Counted from the stretch's first letter, positions 8,368 to 21,934 are shown. The stretch is DNA of 64,000 nucleotides from SG8-40 sp963792855 (GCA_963792855.1 CAWBXZ010000005.1:434001-498000); one strand, 5' to 3'. Notes: generated from the sequence alone by a model not told the origin. Translations and numbers: made by a program.

Positions 8368-9558
8368 ATGGCAAAGGGAAAGTTTGAGCGGACCAAGCCG
8401 CACGTAAACGTAGGCACGATAGGCCACGTTGACCATGGCAAGACGACGCTGACGGCGGCGATCACGACGGTGCTGGCGGCGAAGTTTGGCGGCGAGAAGA
8501 AGGGTTACGACCAGATTGACAATGCGCCGGAAGAGAAGGCGCGCGGCATTACGATCAACACGGCGCACGTGGAGTACGAGACGGGCAAGCGGCACTATGC
8601 GCACGTTGACTGTCCGGGCCACGCTGACTATGTGAAGAACATGATCACGGGTGCGGCGCAGATGGACGGAGCCATTCTGGTGGTTTCGGCCGCGGACGGT
8701 CCGATGCCGCAAACGCGCGAGCACATTCTGCTCGCCCGTCAGGTGGGTGTTCCCTACATTGTGGTGTTTCTGAACAAGGCCGACATGGTTGACGATGCCG
8801 AGTTGCTCGACCTCGTTGAGATGGAAGTGCGCGAGTTGCTCTCCAAGTACGACTTTCCGGGCGATGACACGCCGATCATCATTGGCTCGGCGCTCAAGGC
8901 GCTCGAAGGCGACACGGGTGAGCATGGCGAGCAGGCGATTCTCAAGCTGGCCGACGCGCTCGATGCCTACATTCCCGAGCCGCAGCGTGCGCTGGACATG
9001 CCGTTCCTGATGCCTGTGGAAGACGTTTTCTCGATCTCTGGTCGTGGCACGGTGGTCACGGGGCGGGTCGAGCGCGGTGTGATCAAGGTTGGTGAAGAGA
9101 TCGAGATTGTCGGTCTCAAGGACACGGTCAAGACGGTGTGCACGGGTGTTGAGATGTTCCGCAAGCTGCTCGATCAGGGCCAGGCGGGAGACAACGTTGG
9201 CATATTGCTGCGCGGGACCAAGCGCGAGGACGTTGAGCGCGGTCAGGTGCTGGCCAAGCCGGGCAGCATTACGCCGCACACCAAGTTTGACGCCGAGGTG
9301 TATGTGCTGAGCAAGGAAGAGGGTGGACGTCACACGCCGTTTTTCAATGGTTACCGTCCGCAGTTTTACTTCCGCACCACGGATGTGACGGGCTCGATCG
9401 AGTTGCCCAAGGGCACGGAGATGGTGATGCCCGGAGACAACATCCAGATGACGGTGAGTCTGATTCAGCCGATTGCGATGGAAGAGGGATTGCGCTTTGC
9501 CATTCGCGAAGGTGGCCGCACCGTTGGTGCTGGTGTGGTGGCCAAGGTACTTGAATAG
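8368..9558 (+). CDS. tufA: Elongation factor Tu, first copy
   Basis: EF-Tu delivers aminoacyl-tRNA to the ribosomal A site as a GTP complex. The 396-residue protein has all GTPase motifs: GHVDHGKT (P loop), the switch region ARGITINTAHVEYE, DCPGHADY and NKADMVDD, followed by the two beta-barrel domains. The protein is identical to the copy at 25151. Comparing the genes by eye I found one difference, a synonymous ACC versus ACT at codon 337 (position 9378 versus 26161). Upstream sequences are unrelated, so the identity is confined to the gene and its 3' flank, as expected for concerted evolution by gene conversion. The ribosome-binding site is GAGG about 8 bases before the ATG. Confidence 0.98.
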   Translation: MAKGKFERTKPHVNVGTIGHVDHGKTTLTAAITTVLAAKFGGEKKGYDQIDNAPEEKARGITINTAHVEYETGKRHYAHVDCPGHADYVKNMITGAAQMDGAILVVSAADGPMPQTREHILLARQVGVPYIVVFLNKADMVDDAELLDLVEMEVRELLSKYDFPGDDTPIIIGSALKALEGDTGEHGEQAILKLADALDAYIPEPQRALDMPFLMPVEDVFSISGRGTVVTGRVERGVIKVGEEIEIVGLKDTVKTVCTGVEMFRKLLDQGQAGDNVGILLRGTKREDVERGQVLAKPGSITPHTKFDAEVYVLSKEEGGRHTPFFNGYRPQFYFRTTDVTGSIELPKGTEMVMPGDNIQMTVSLIQPIAMEEGLRFAIREGGRTVGAGVVAKVLE

Positions 9559-9607
9559 AGCAGGTGCTTGAGTAGAACAGGCGCTTGAACAAAACGGGTG
9601 CTTGAGT
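9557..9607 (+). repeat. Three 17-bp tandem units at the tufA 3' end
   Basis: Three 17-bp units follow one another at 9557-9573 (AGAGCAGGTGCTTGAGT), 9574-9590 (AGAACAGGCGCTTGAAC) and 9591-9607 (AAAACGGGTGCTTGAGT). The first overlaps the tuf stop codon. The second tuf gene has only one unit at the same place and then rejoins the same flank (AGATAAACAGCAAGTGTGCA), so tufA carries exactly two extra units. Confidence 0.9.
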
Positions 9608-9678
9608 AGATAAACAGCAAGTGTGCAAATGCCGTGATCGGCTGGTTTGCCAGCCGGTCAGGCTTGCCATTGATTCCT

Positions 9679-9754
9679 AGGCCAGTAGCTCAATTGGTAG
9701 AGCGTCGGTCTCCAAAACCGAAGGTTGGGGGTTCGAGACCCTCCTGGCCTGCCA
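9679..9754 (+). tRNA. tRNA-Trp (CCA)
   Basis: The 76-nt gene has acceptor stem AGGCCAG/CTGGCCT, anticodon CCA in CTCCAAA, T arm GGGGG-TTCGAGA-CCCTC and an encoded CCA. Placement between tuf and secE is the conserved proteobacterial order. Confidence 0.95.
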
Positions 9755-9815
9755 CATCGGGTAAGCGCAATCCCGGTTGCGGGTGTCCTGGGGCGCGAAT
9801 GCGAAGAAACGCCGG

Positions 9816-10163
9816 ATGTTAGACAAAATCAAGTTATTCCTGGCATTGCTGATCATTGCCGTCGGCATATCCGGGTTCTATCTGTTGGCAGAGATGCCTT
9901 TGGTAGTGCGGGTTGGCGGGTTCATCGCCTCGCTGGTCGTTGCCGCATTGGTGGCGCTGACCAGCGAAGTCGGCAAGACGTTCGCTGCATATGTGCGCGA
10001 GTCGTGGATAGAACTCAAGAAAGTCGTATGGCCAACGCGCAAGGAAACAATACAAAGTACCGGACTGGTTCTGGCGTTTGTTTTCGTGATGGCGGTTTTT
10101 CTGTGGGGTGTTGACTGGATTCTGGCGTCAATCATCCGGGTGTTGATGGGCGTGGAGGCTTAA
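9816..10163 (+). CDS. secE: Preprotein translocase subunit SecE
   Basis: SecE is the small clamp subunit of the SecYEG channel in the inner membrane. I chose ATG 9816 (MLDKIKLFLALL), giving 115 residues; an upstream TTG at 9777 would add 13 non-hydrophobic residues. Three membrane segments are visible near residues 5-22, 28-48 and 85-108. The conserved cytosoplasmic amphipathic region WIELKKVVWPTRKET is the family hallmark. This is the three-helix gammaproteobacterial-type SecE. The stop codon TAA overlaps the nusG ATG by one base, so the two are translationally linked. Confidence 0.93.
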   Translation: MLDKIKLFLALLIIAVGISGFYLLAEMPLVVRVGGFIASLVVAALVALTSEVGKTFAAYVRESWIELKKVVWPTRKETIQSTGLVLAFVFVMAVFLWGVDWILASIIRVLMGVEA

Positions 10164-10696
10164 TGGCCAAGAAATGGTACGTGGTTCATGCCTATTCCGG
10201 CTTCGAGAAAAGCGTGAAACGCGCATTGCTTGAGCGCATCGAGCGCGCTGGCATGCAGGAAAAGTTTGGCCAGATCCTGGTGCCGGTCGAAGAGGTCGTC
10301 GAGATGAAGAGCGGGCAGAAGGCGATCAGCGAACGCAAGTTTTTCCCGGGTTATGTCCTGGTGGAAATGGATATGACGGATGACAGCTGGCATTTGGTGA
10401 AAAATACGCCGAAAGTCACCGGATTCGTTGGCGGAACGGCGCACCACCCGACTCCGATCACCGAGCGCGAAGTGCAGAACATCCTGGATCAGATTCAGGA
10501 GGGCGTCGAGAAACCCAAGCCGAAGGTCTTGTTCGAAGTCGGCGAGGGCGTGCGGGTCAAGGAAGGTCCGTTCACCGACTTTCATGGCAACGTCGAAGAA
10601 GTCAACTACGAGAAAAGCAAGATCCGCGTGTCGGTGTCCATCTTTGGCCGGTCGACGCCGGTCGAGTTGGAATTCAGTCAGGTTGAAAAGGCCTGA
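10163..10696 (+). CDS. nusG: Transcription antitermination factor NusG
   Basis: NusG binds elongating RNA polymerase, suppresses pausing and links transcription to Rho and to the ribosome. The 177-residue protein has the usual two domains: an N-terminal NGN domain starting KKWYVVHAYSGFEKSV, and a C-terminal KOW domain with GEGVRVKEGPFTDFHG near residue 125. Length and sequence match the E. coli protein (181 residues). It overlaps secE by one base and is separated from rplK by 150 bp that contain a hairpin. Confidence 0.97.
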   Translation: MAKKWYVVHAYSGFEKSVKRALLERIERAGMQEKFGQILVPVEEVVEMKSGQKAISERKFFPGYVLVEMDMTDDSWHLVKNTPKVTGFVGGTAHHPTPITEREVQNILDQIQEGVEKPKPKVLFEVGEGVRVKEGPFTDFHGNVEEVNYEKSKIRVSVSIFGRSTPVELEFSQVEKA

Positions 10697-10714
10697 CAGA
10701 GGCTGTTGAGTTTT

Positions 10715-10736
10715 CGGACCAGGTGTGGCGGGTCCG
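10715..10736 (+). other. Hairpin between nusG and rplK
   Basis: CGGACC (10715-10720) pairs with GGTCCG (10731-10736) around a 10-base loop, 19 bp after the nusG stop. A short GTTT follows, too weak for a standard terminator. The 150-bp gap is where E. coli places the L11 operon promoter, but I could not identify -35/-10 boxes. Confidence 0.4.
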
Positions 10737-10846
10737 GTTTGCCCGGGTTATCTCGTGGCGGACGAAGGCCGATCAGGCCTGGCTGCAACAACGGGGAGCG
10801 CGTCGATGCGGCGTGCGTTGGCACCCACTCTTAAAGGAGTCATGAA

Positions 10847-11278
10847 GTGGCAAAGAAAGTAATTGGTTTCATCAAACTGCAGGTGCCTGCAGGCAAGGCG
10901 AACCCGAGTCCGCCAATCGGACCGGCACTGGGCCAGCGTGGCCTGAATATCATGGAATTTTGCAAGGCGTTCAACGCGCAGACGCAAAGCTACGAGCCGG
11001 GCTTGCCGTTGCCGGTGGTAATCACCGCTTTTGCGGACAAGAGTTTTACCTTCATCATCAAGACGCCGCCGGCGTCGGTGCTGATCAAGAAGGCAATCAA
11101 GCTCGCCAAAGGCAGCCCGCGCCCGCACATGGACAAGGTTGGCAAGCTGACCCGGGCACAGGTGGAGGAAATCGCCAAGGCGAAGATGCCCGACCTGAAC
11201 GCCGCGAGCCTGGAAGCCGCAATGAAGATCGTTGCCGGCAGCGCGCGCAGCATGGGCGTCGAGGTGGAGGGTCTCTGA
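10847..11278 (+). CDS. rplK: 50S ribosomal protein L11
   Basis: L11 binds the GTPase-associated centre of 23S rRNA and takes part in factor binding and the RelA stringent response. The 143-residue protein has the Pro-rich N-terminal segment (GKANPSPPIGPALGQRG) and an RNA-binding C-terminal domain. Translation starts at GTG 10847, 7 bases after a strong AGGAG; an ATG five bases earlier (10842) is out of frame. The stop codon is one base from the rplA start, so the two genes are coupled. Confidence 0.97.
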   Translation: MAKKVIGFIKLQVPAGKANPSPPIGPALGQRGLNIMEFCKAFNAQTQSYEPGLPLPVVITAFADKSFTFIIKTPPASVLIKKAIKLAKGSPRPHMDKVGKLTRAQVEEIAKAKMPDLNAASLEAAMKIVAGSARSMGVEVEGL

Positions 11279-11279
11279 A

Positions 11280-11975
11280 ATGGCACATATCTCAAAACGC
11301 AGCAAAGCAGCACGCGAGAACGTCGATCGCAACAAAGTCTATGAACTGACCGAGGCGCTGGCGATCGCCAAGAAGAACGCGACGGCGAAATTCGACGAAT
11401 CGATCGATGTCTCGGTCAACCTTGGCATCGACGCGAAGAAATCGGACCAGTTGGTGCGCGGTTCGGTCGTGATGCCAAAGGGAACCGGCAAGACCGTTCG
11501 AGTCGCCGTGTTTGCGCAAGCCGACAAGGCGCGGGAGGCGACAGACGCCGGGGCCGATCTGGTTGGTTTCGAGGATCTCGCGGAGAAGATCAAGGCTGGC
11601 AGCATCGAGTTCGATGTCGCCATTGCGACGCCGGATGCAATGCGTGTCGTCGGTCAGTTGGGACAGATCCTCGGCCCGCGCGGCTTGATGCCAAACCCGA
11701 AAGTCGGGACCGTGACACCGAATGTTGCCGAGGCAGTGAAGAATGCCAAGGCCGGTCAGGTGCAATATCGTACCGACAAGGCGGGCATCATTCATTGTTC
11801 CATCGGCCGGGCTTCTTTCGCGGAAGATGCGCTGGCGGAGAATTTCAGGGCCTTGATCGACGCGCTGAACAAGGCAAAGCCTGCGTCGTCAAAGGGTATT
11901 TATCTGAAGAAGATTTCTGTTTCGAGCACGATGGGGCCGGGGCTAAGGGTCGATCAGGCCAGCCTGGCGTCGTAA
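11280..11975 (+). CDS. rplA: 50S ribosomal protein L1
   Basis: L1 forms the mobile stalk that helps release deacylated tRNA from the E site. It is also the classic translational repressor of its own operon in enterobacteria. The 231-residue protein begins at ATG 11280 (MAHISKRSKAAREN), one base after the rplK stop. GSVVMPKGTGKTVRVAVF and LGPRGLMPNPKVGTVT are family signatures. The frame is open further upstream inside rplK, but that extension is a shadow. Confidence 0.97.
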   Translation: MAHISKRSKAARENVDRNKVYELTEALAIAKKNATAKFDESIDVSVNLGIDAKKSDQLVRGSVVMPKGTGKTVRVAVFAQADKAREATDAGADLVGFEDLAEKIKAGSIEFDVAIATPDAMRVVGQLGQILGPRGLMPNPKVGTVTPNVAEAVKNAKAGQVQYRTDKAGIIHCSIGRASFAEDALAENFRALIDALNKAKPASSKGIYLKKISVSSTMGPGLRVDQASLAS

Positions 11976-12060
11976 CTAACGGGTTCGAACAGTCATTCGA
12001 GTTTGTGTGAAAGAACTTTGGGGCCTGGCCGGCCGCCATTTTCGGGCGGGCCAGGGCTGT

Positions 12061-12136
12061 CAAAGACCGTAGGAGCCCGAAACGGGTTTAATCGACACAG
12101 CAGGCTGTGTGTTGTCCTACGCAGATAGCGTAACCA
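12061..12136 (+). promoter_or_regulatory. L10 leader (autoregulatory RNA of rplJL)
   Basis: The 300-bp gap between rplA and rplJ holds an RNA matching the L10 leader, the mRNA site bound by the L10-(L12)4 complex to repress rplJL translation. The conserved AAAGACCGTAGGAG (12062-12075) and TCCTACGCAGATAGCGTAACC ends are present; the closing stem pairs 12068-12074 with 12115-12121. Inside are two hairpins, CCCG-AAA-CGGG (12076-12086) and ACACAG-CAGG-CTGTGT (12095-12110). Assignment rests on these motifs and the position. Confidence 0.85.
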
Positions 12137-12275
12137 AGAAACAGGTTTTGCAGCGACCGGATCGCGTGGCAGTCACTGGCGCGGCTCCGGTAATTCCTGG
12201 ATCGAAGGCCGCTATGAAACGGGTGGGTTTCGCGCTTGGCGTGAGGCCCGTTTTGAAACTTCAGGAGGGTAGACC

Positions 12276-12806
12276 TTGAGTCTCAATCTAGAGGAAAAGA
12301 AAGCGGTCGTAGCTGAGATAAGCGACAAACTTGCTCAGGCTCAGGCGGTAGTGGTTGCCGAGTACCGTGGACTTGCAGTGGGGGAGATGACGAAGTTGCG
12401 GGTGAATGCCCGTAATAACGGCGTGTACCTTCGCGTTCTCAAGAATACCCTGGCTCGTCGCGCTGTAGCCGGCACGCCGTTCGAGAAGCTGGGCGACCAA
12501 ATGGTCGGCCCGCTTGCCTACGGTATTTCGGAAGACCCGGTAGCAGTCGCGAAAGTACTCAACGATTTTGCAAAGGATAACGATAAGTTCGTAATCAAGG
12601 CTGGCGCCATGGCGGGCCAGGTGATGTCCCGTGCGGATGTCGCCCAACTGGCGACCATGCCGAGCCGTGAAGAACTCCTCGCAAAACTGTTGGGCACGAT
12701 GCAGGCGCCGATCGCGAAATTTGTCCAGACACTCAATGAAGTGCCGGGCAAGTTCGTGCGCACGCTTGCGGCGGTCAGGGATGACAAAGAGAAGCAAGCC
12801 GCATAA
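12276..12806 (+). CDS. rplJ: 50S ribosomal protein L10
   Basis: L10 anchors the L7/L12 dimers to the ribosomal stalk and, with L12, represses its own mRNA through the leader upstream. The 176-residue protein starts at a TTG codon (12276), 7 bases after AGGAGG; MSLNLEEKKAVVAEIS aligns with the E. coli N terminus and there is no better ATG. The C terminus VRTLAAVRDDKEKQAA is typical. rplL follows 43 bp later with its own strong ribosome-binding site, as needed for the excess of L12. Confidence 0.97.
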   Translation: MSLNLEEKKAVVAEISDKLAQAQAVVVAEYRGLAVGEMTKLRVNARNNGVYLRVLKNTLARRAVAGTPFEKLGDQMVGPLAYGISEDPVAVAKVLNDFAKDNDKFVIKAGAMAGQVMSRADVAQLATMPSREELLAKLLGTMQAPIAKFVQTLNEVPGKFVRTLAAVRDDKEKQAA

Positions 12807-12849
12807 GGCTTTTCGATCGTAATACATTCGATATTCAGGAGATTTGAAA

Positions 12850-13233
12850 ATGGCTGTTGCCAAAGCTGAAATTCTGGACGCGATTTCGAGCATGAGCGTC
12901 CTCGAGCTGTCCGAGCTCATCAAGGAAATGGAAGAGAAATTCGGTGTGTCTGCTGCCGCTGCCGCGGTAGCGGTTGCTGCGCCGGCCGCTGGTGGCGGGG
13001 CCGCCGCTGCAGCCGAAGAGCAAACCGAATTCACGGTGGTGCTGGCCGGCATCGGCGATAACAAGGTCAGTGTCATCAAGGCAGTGCGCGCCATCACGGC
13101 GCTTGGCCTGAAAGAGGCCAAGGACCTGGTTGACGGTGCACCAAAGCCGGTCAAGGAAGGCGTATCCAAGCAGGAAGCCGACGACGCCAAGAAGCAGCTC
13201 GAAGAAGCTGGCGCCACGGTCGAAGTGAAGTAA
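12850..13233 (+). CDS. rplL: 50S ribosomal protein L7/L12
   Basis: L7/L12 is the multicopy stalk protein that recruits translation factors. The 127-residue protein begins MAVAKAEILD at ATG 12850, with AGGAG about 8 bases upstream; an in-frame TTG two codons earlier is less likely. The N-terminal dimerization domain, an Ala/Gly-rich hinge (about residues 38-60) and the factor-binding C-terminal domain (GDNKVSVIKAVRAITALGL) are all present. Confidence 0.97.
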   Translation: MAVAKAEILDAISSMSVLELSELIKEMEEKFGVSAAAAAVAVAAPAAGGGAAAAAEEQTEFTVVLAGIGDNKVSVIKAVRAITALGLKEAKDLVDGAPKPVKEGVSKQEADDAKKQLEEAGATVEVK

Positions 13234-13308
13234 ATCAGGACGTTGTTGCGAGGCGGCGGGCTGCTCAGGTTGCCCGTCACCCCGCGCAATCATTGTCGGT
13301 CAGAGGCT

Positions 13309-13338
13309 AAAGAGAAGCTGTCTATCAGATTTCTCTTT
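13309..13338 (+). other. rplL-rpoB intergenic hairpin
   Basis: The 260-bp gap between rplL and rpoB contains an 8-bp perfect stem, AAAGAGAA (13309-13316) with TTCTCTTT (13331-13338), around a 14-base loop. In E. coli this gap holds an attenuator and an RNase III site that lower rpoBC output relative to ribosomal proteins. The hairpin here is a candidate for such a role, which is inference. No clear promoter is seen in the gap. Confidence 0.45.
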
Positions 13339-13493
13339 GTCCTTTGAAGCGACTGCAGGGGACAGGTTTGGTCGGACTCGGGGTTCTCCCGGGTCGTCAG
13401 CCAGCGGTTGGTAGAGGCCAACCACCAGGCCATTTATCACCAGTCGGTGAGCACCAAGGGCAGGCACGTTGCCCGTCGTGATTCGGAGATGCT

Positions 13494-16400
13494 ATGGCTT
13501 ATTCCTTTACTGAGAAGAAACGCATTCGCAAGAGCTTCGCAAAGCGCGAGAGCGTTTTGCCGGTACCTTATTTGCTGGCGACCCAACTGCAATCATTCGC
13601 CTCCTTCCTTCAGGCCGACACCGCGCCTGACGAGCGCAAGGCGCAGGGTCTGCAGGTTGCGTTCCAGACGATTTTTCCGATCTCCAGCCACTCGGGCAAT
13701 GCCCGTCTGGAATTTGTCAGCTACCAGCTTGGCGTCCCGCCTTTCGACGTCAAGGAGTGCCAGCAACGCGGCCTGACCTACGCCGCGCCGCTGCGCGCCA
13801 AGGTGCGGCTGACCATCATGGACAAGGAAGCCGCGAAGCCGACAGTAAAGGAAGCCAAGGAGCAGGAAGTTTACATGGGGGAAATTCCCCTCATGACGCC
13901 CACCGGTTCGTTTGTCATCAACGGAACCGAGCGCGTTATCGTTTCGCAGTTGCATCGCTCGCCGGGCGTGTTTTTCGAGCACGATCGCGGCAAGACACAC
14001 TCGTCGGGCAAGTTGTTGTTCTCGGCGCGCATTATTCCCTATCGCGGATCATGGCTGGATTTCGAGTTTGACCCGAAGGATTTCCTCTATTTCCGTATCG
14101 ATCGCAGACGCAAACTGCCGGTGACGATCCTGATGAAGGCCATCGGCATGACGGTCGAGGACATTCTTTCGACCTTCTACGTGTTCGATACCTTTCATTT
14201 CGCCAAGAAAGGCATCGAATTCGAGCTGGAACCCGAGCGCATGCGCGGCGAAACCGCCCGGTTCGACATTCAGACCAAGCAGGGAAAGCTCATCGTCCAG
14301 AAAGACAAGCGCATCACCGTCAAGCATGTGCGCGAGATGGAGCAGGCCGGCCTGAAGAAAGTGCTCGTTGACGAGGATTTCCTCATCGGGCGCGTGCTCG
14401 CGCACAATGTCGTCGATACCGAGACCGGTGAAATCATCGGCAACGCCAACGATGAGATTACCGAGGAGTTGCTCGCCAAGCTCACCGAAGCGGGCATCAA
14501 GGAAATCAAGACGCTGTACGTGAATGAACTGGACCAGGGCGCCTATATCTCCCAGACCCTGCGAAGTGACGAAACCACCGACCAGTTGGCCGCACAGGTG
14601 GCAATCTATCGCATGATGCGCCCGGGCGAGCCGCCGACCGAGGACTCTGTGAAGACGCTGTTCAACGGACTCTTCTACGCGCCGGAACGCTACGACCTGT
14701 CGGCGGTCGGGCGCATGAAGTTCAACCGCCGGGCCTATCCCGATCAGATAGACGAAAAGGCCGCGGAGTGGATGAAGAGTTTCTATGCGCGCGTCGGCAA
14801 GCGCGACACTGAAGGAGAAAGCACGCTCAGCAACGAGGACATCCTCGCCGTCATCGGCATATTGCTGGAACTGCGCAATGGCCGTGGTGAAATCGACGAT
14901 ATCGACCATCTGGGCAATCGCCGCGTGCGCTCGGTCGGCGAACTGGCCGAGAACCAGTTCCGCGCCGGCCTCGTGCGCGTCGAGCGCGCGGTGCGTGAGC
15001 GGCTGTCACAGGCGGAGTCGGAAAACCTGATGCCGCATGACCTGATCAACGCCAAACCGGTCTCGGCCGCCGTGCGCGAGTTCTTCGGCTCTTCGCAACT
15101 GTCGCAGTTCATGGACCAGACCAATCCGCTCTCCGAGATCACGCACAAGCGCCGCGTGTCGGCCTTGGGACCGGGCGGCCTGACGCGCGAGCGTGCCGGA
15201 TTTGAGGTGCGCGACGTGCATCCGACCCATTACGGGCGGGTATGTCCGATCGAGACGCCGGAAGGCCCCAACATCGGCTTGATCAATTCGCTGGCGCTGT
15301 ATGCACGCACCAACGACTACGGCTTTCTCGAAACGCCGTATCGGCGCGTCAATGATGGCAAAGTCACCGACGAAATCGAGTTTCTTTCGGCCATCGATGA
15401 AGGGCAGTACGTGATCGCACAGGCCAATGCGGCGATCGATAGCAAGGGCAAACTCACCGACGAGATTATCTCCTGCCGTTATCGCAATGAATTCAGCCTG
15501 ATGCCGGCCGAGCGAGTCCAGTTCATGGACGTCGCCCCGTCGCAGATTGTGTCGGTAGCCGCTTCGCTGATTCCGTTTCTTGAGCACGATGACGCCAACC
15601 GAGCCCTGATGGGGTCGAACATGCAGCGTCAGGCGGTGCCATGCTTGCGTGCCGAGAAAGCGCTGGTCGGCACCGGCATCGAGCGCACCGTTGCGGTTGA
15701 CTCGGGCACCGCCGTGCAGGCGCTGCGCGGGGGCACGGTCGACTACGTGGACGCATCGCGTATCGTGGTTCGCGTCAATGACGACGAAACATCCTCGGAT
15801 GAGGTCGGGGTTGATATCTACAACCTTGTGAAATACACCCGCTCCAACCAGAACACCAACATCAACCAGCGCCCGATCGTCAAGCCCGGTGACACCATTG
15901 CGCGAGGCGACGTCGTTGCCGACGGGGCTTCGACCGACATGGGCGAGCTCGCGCTGGGGCAGAACCTGCTGGTGGCCTTCATGCCGTGGAACGGCTACAA
16001 CTTCGAAGATTCGATATTGATCTCCGAGCGCGTGGTCGCTGAAGACCGCTTCACCTCGATTCATATCGAGGAGCTGTCAGTCGTGGCGCGTGACACAAAA
16101 CTCGGACCGGAAGAAATCACCCGGGACATCTCCAATCTGTCCGAGGCCCAGCTTGGACGTCTGGATGAAGCCGGCATTGTCTATATCGGCGCCGAGGTCG
16201 AGGCTGGCGACGTGCTGGTTGGCAAGGTAACGCCAAAAGGCGAGACCCAACTCACGCCGGAAGAGAAACTGCTGCGGGCGATTTTCGGAGAGAAAGCCTC
16301 CGATGTGAAGGACACGTCATTGCGGGTACCGTCCGGCATGTCGGGTACGGTGATCGACGTGCAGGTGTTCACCCGTGAAGGCATCGAACGTGACAAGCGT

Positions 16401-17627
16401 GCGCAGACCATTATCGACGACGAACTGAAGCGATATCGGCAGGACCTCACCGACCAGATGCGTATCGTCGAGACCGACGCCTTCGGGCGTATCGAGCGCT
16501 TGCTTGTCGGAAAGGTTGCCAACGGCGGCCCTCACAAGCTTGCCAAGGGCGCAAAGGTCACCAAAGGCTACCTCGAAGAGATGTCGCCTTATGAATGGTT
16601 CGATATCCGCCTCGGTAACGAAGATGCAGCAAAACAGCTCGAGCAACTGCGAGACATCCTCGAGAAAGCGCGGGTGAACTTTGACGCCATGTTCGCCGAG
16701 AAGAAGAAAAAGCTGACTTCGGGCGATGAACTGCCGCCGGGCGTGCAGAAGATGGTCAAGGTCTACCTGGCCGTCAAACGCAGGCTGCAGCCGGGCGACA
16801 AGATGGCCGGGCGCCACGGTAACAAGGGCGTGATTTCCAAGATCGTGCCGATTGAGGACATGCCGCACATGGCAGACGGGACGCCGATGGACATCGTGCT
16901 CAATCCGCTCGGCGTGCCGTCGCGGATGAATGTCGGCCAGATTCTGGAAACGCACCTTGGCTGGGCGGCAAAGGGTCTGGGTAACCGGATCGGCGACATG
17001 CTCAAGCTGCAGTCCAAGGTAGCTGATCTGCGCAAGGCGCTGACGCTGATCTACAACTCCAGCGGCAAAGCCGAGAACATCGACGAGCTGAGTGACGAGG
17101 AAGTGGCCGAGTTGTGCCACAAGCTCAAGGACGGTGTTCCGTTCGCAACGCCGGTGTTTGACGGTGCGCACGAGAGCGAGATCAAGACCATGCTCGAACT
17201 CGCCGGCTTGCCCAGCAGCGGTCAGATCAAGTTGATCGACGGGCGCAACGGCGAGCCGTTCGATCAGCCGGTGACGGTCGGTTACATGCACGTCCTGAAG
17301 CTGCATCACCTGGTTGACGACAAGATGCATGCGCGATCGACGGGTCCGTACTCCCTCGTCACCCAGCAACCGCTCGGCGGCAAGGCGCAGTTCGGTGGCC
17401 AGCGATTCGGCGAGATGGAAGTGTGGGCGCTGGAAGCGTACGGCGCCGCCTATACGCTGCAGGAGATGCTTACAGTCAAGTCCGACGACGTGTCCGGACG
17501 TACCAAGGTGTACGAAAACATCGTCAAGGGCGAGCACAAGATCGACGCCGGCATGCCGGAATCGTTCAACGTGCTGGTGAAGGAAATACGCTCTCTGGTG
17601 ATCGACATCGATCTCGAGCGCCGCTGA
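13494..17627 (+). CDS. rpoB: RNA polymerase beta subunit
   Basis: RpoB forms one pincer and part of the active centre of RNA polymerase. The 1377-residue protein is slightly longer than E. coli RpoB (1342). The rifampicin-binding cluster around residues 531-555 (GSSQLSQFMDQTNPLSEITHKR) is wild type at the commonly mutated Asp, His and Ser positions, apart from the usual natural Asn/Thr variation. Further conserved blocks are RVCPIETPEGPNIGLINSLA, PWNGYNFEDSIL and the C-terminal GGQRFGEMEVWALEAYGAA. ATG 13494 follows CGGAG. rpoC follows after 56 bp. Confidence 0.98.
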   Translation: MAYSFTEKKRIRKSFAKRESVLPVPYLLATQLQSFASFLQADTAPDERKAQGLQVAFQTIFPISSHSGNARLEFVSYQLGVPPFDVKECQQRGLTYAAPLRAKVRLTIMDKEAAKPTVKEAKEQEVYMGEIPLMTPTGSFVINGTERVIVSQLHRSPGVFFEHDRGKTHSSGKLLFSARIIPYRGSWLDFEFDPKDFLYFRIDRRRKLPVTILMKAIGMTVEDILSTFYVFDTFHFAKKGIEFELEPERMRGETARFDIQTKQGKLIVQKDKRITVKHVREMEQAGLKKVLVDEDFLIGRVLAHNVVDTETGEIIGNANDEITEELLAKLTEAGIKEIKTLYVNELDQGAYISQTLRSDETTDQLAAQVAIYRMMRPGEPPTEDSVKTLFNGLFYAPERYDLSAVGRMKFNRRAYPDQIDEKAAEWMKSFYARVGKRDTEGESTLSNEDILAVIGILLELRNGRGEIDDIDHLGNRRVRSVGELAENQFRAGLVRVERAVRERLSQAESENLMPHDLINAKPVSAAVREFFGSSQLSQFMDQTNPLSEITHKRRVSALGPGGLTRERAGFEVRDVHPTHYGRVCPIETPEGPNIGLINSLALYARTNDYGFLETPYRRVNDGKVTDEIEFLSAIDEGQYVIAQANAAIDSKGKLTDEIISCRYRNEFSLMPAERVQFMDVAPSQIVSVAASLIPFLEHDDANRALMGSNMQRQAVPCLRAEKALVGTGIERTVAVDSGTAVQALRGGTVDYVDASRIVVRVNDDETSSDEVGVDIYNLVKYTRSNQNTNINQRPIVKPGDTIARGDVVADGASTDMGELALGQNLLVAFMPWNGYNFEDSILISERVVAEDRFTSIHIEELSVVARDTKLGPEEITRDISNLSEAQLGRLDEAGIVYIGAEVEAGDVLVGKVTPKGETQLTPEEKLLRAIFGEKASDVKDTSLRVPSGMSGTVIDVQVFTREGIERDKRAQTIIDDELKRYRQDLTDQMRIVETDAFGRIERLLVGKVANGGPHKLAKGAKVTKGYLEEMSPYEWFDIRLGNEDAAKQLEQLRDILEKARVNFDAMFAEKKKKLTSGDELPPGVQKMVKVYLAVKRRLQPGDKMAGRHGNKGVISKIVPIEDMPHMADGTPMDIVLNPLGVPSRMNVGQILETHLGWAAKGLGNRIGDMLKLQSKVADLRKALTLIYNSSGKAENIDELSDEEVAELCHKLKDGVPFATPVFDGAHESEIKTMLELAGLPSSGQIKLIDGRNGEPFDQPVTVGYMHVLKLHHLVDDKMHARSTGPYSLVTQQPLGGKAQFGGQRFGEMEVWALEAYGAAYTLQEMLTVKSDDVSGRTKVYENIVKGEHKIDAGMPESFNVLVKEIRSLVIDIDLERR

Positions 17628-17683
17628 ACCGGCTCAGGCTATAGCCCACGGACTAACTGAACACGTAATTCAAGGAGCAGACA

Positions 17684-21930
<4,247 letters not shown>

Positions 21931-21934
<4 letters not shown>

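Noticed and set aside
13234..13493. Separate promoter for rpoBC
   Set aside because: No -35/-10 pair of reasonable quality and spacing was found; only the hairpin is reported.
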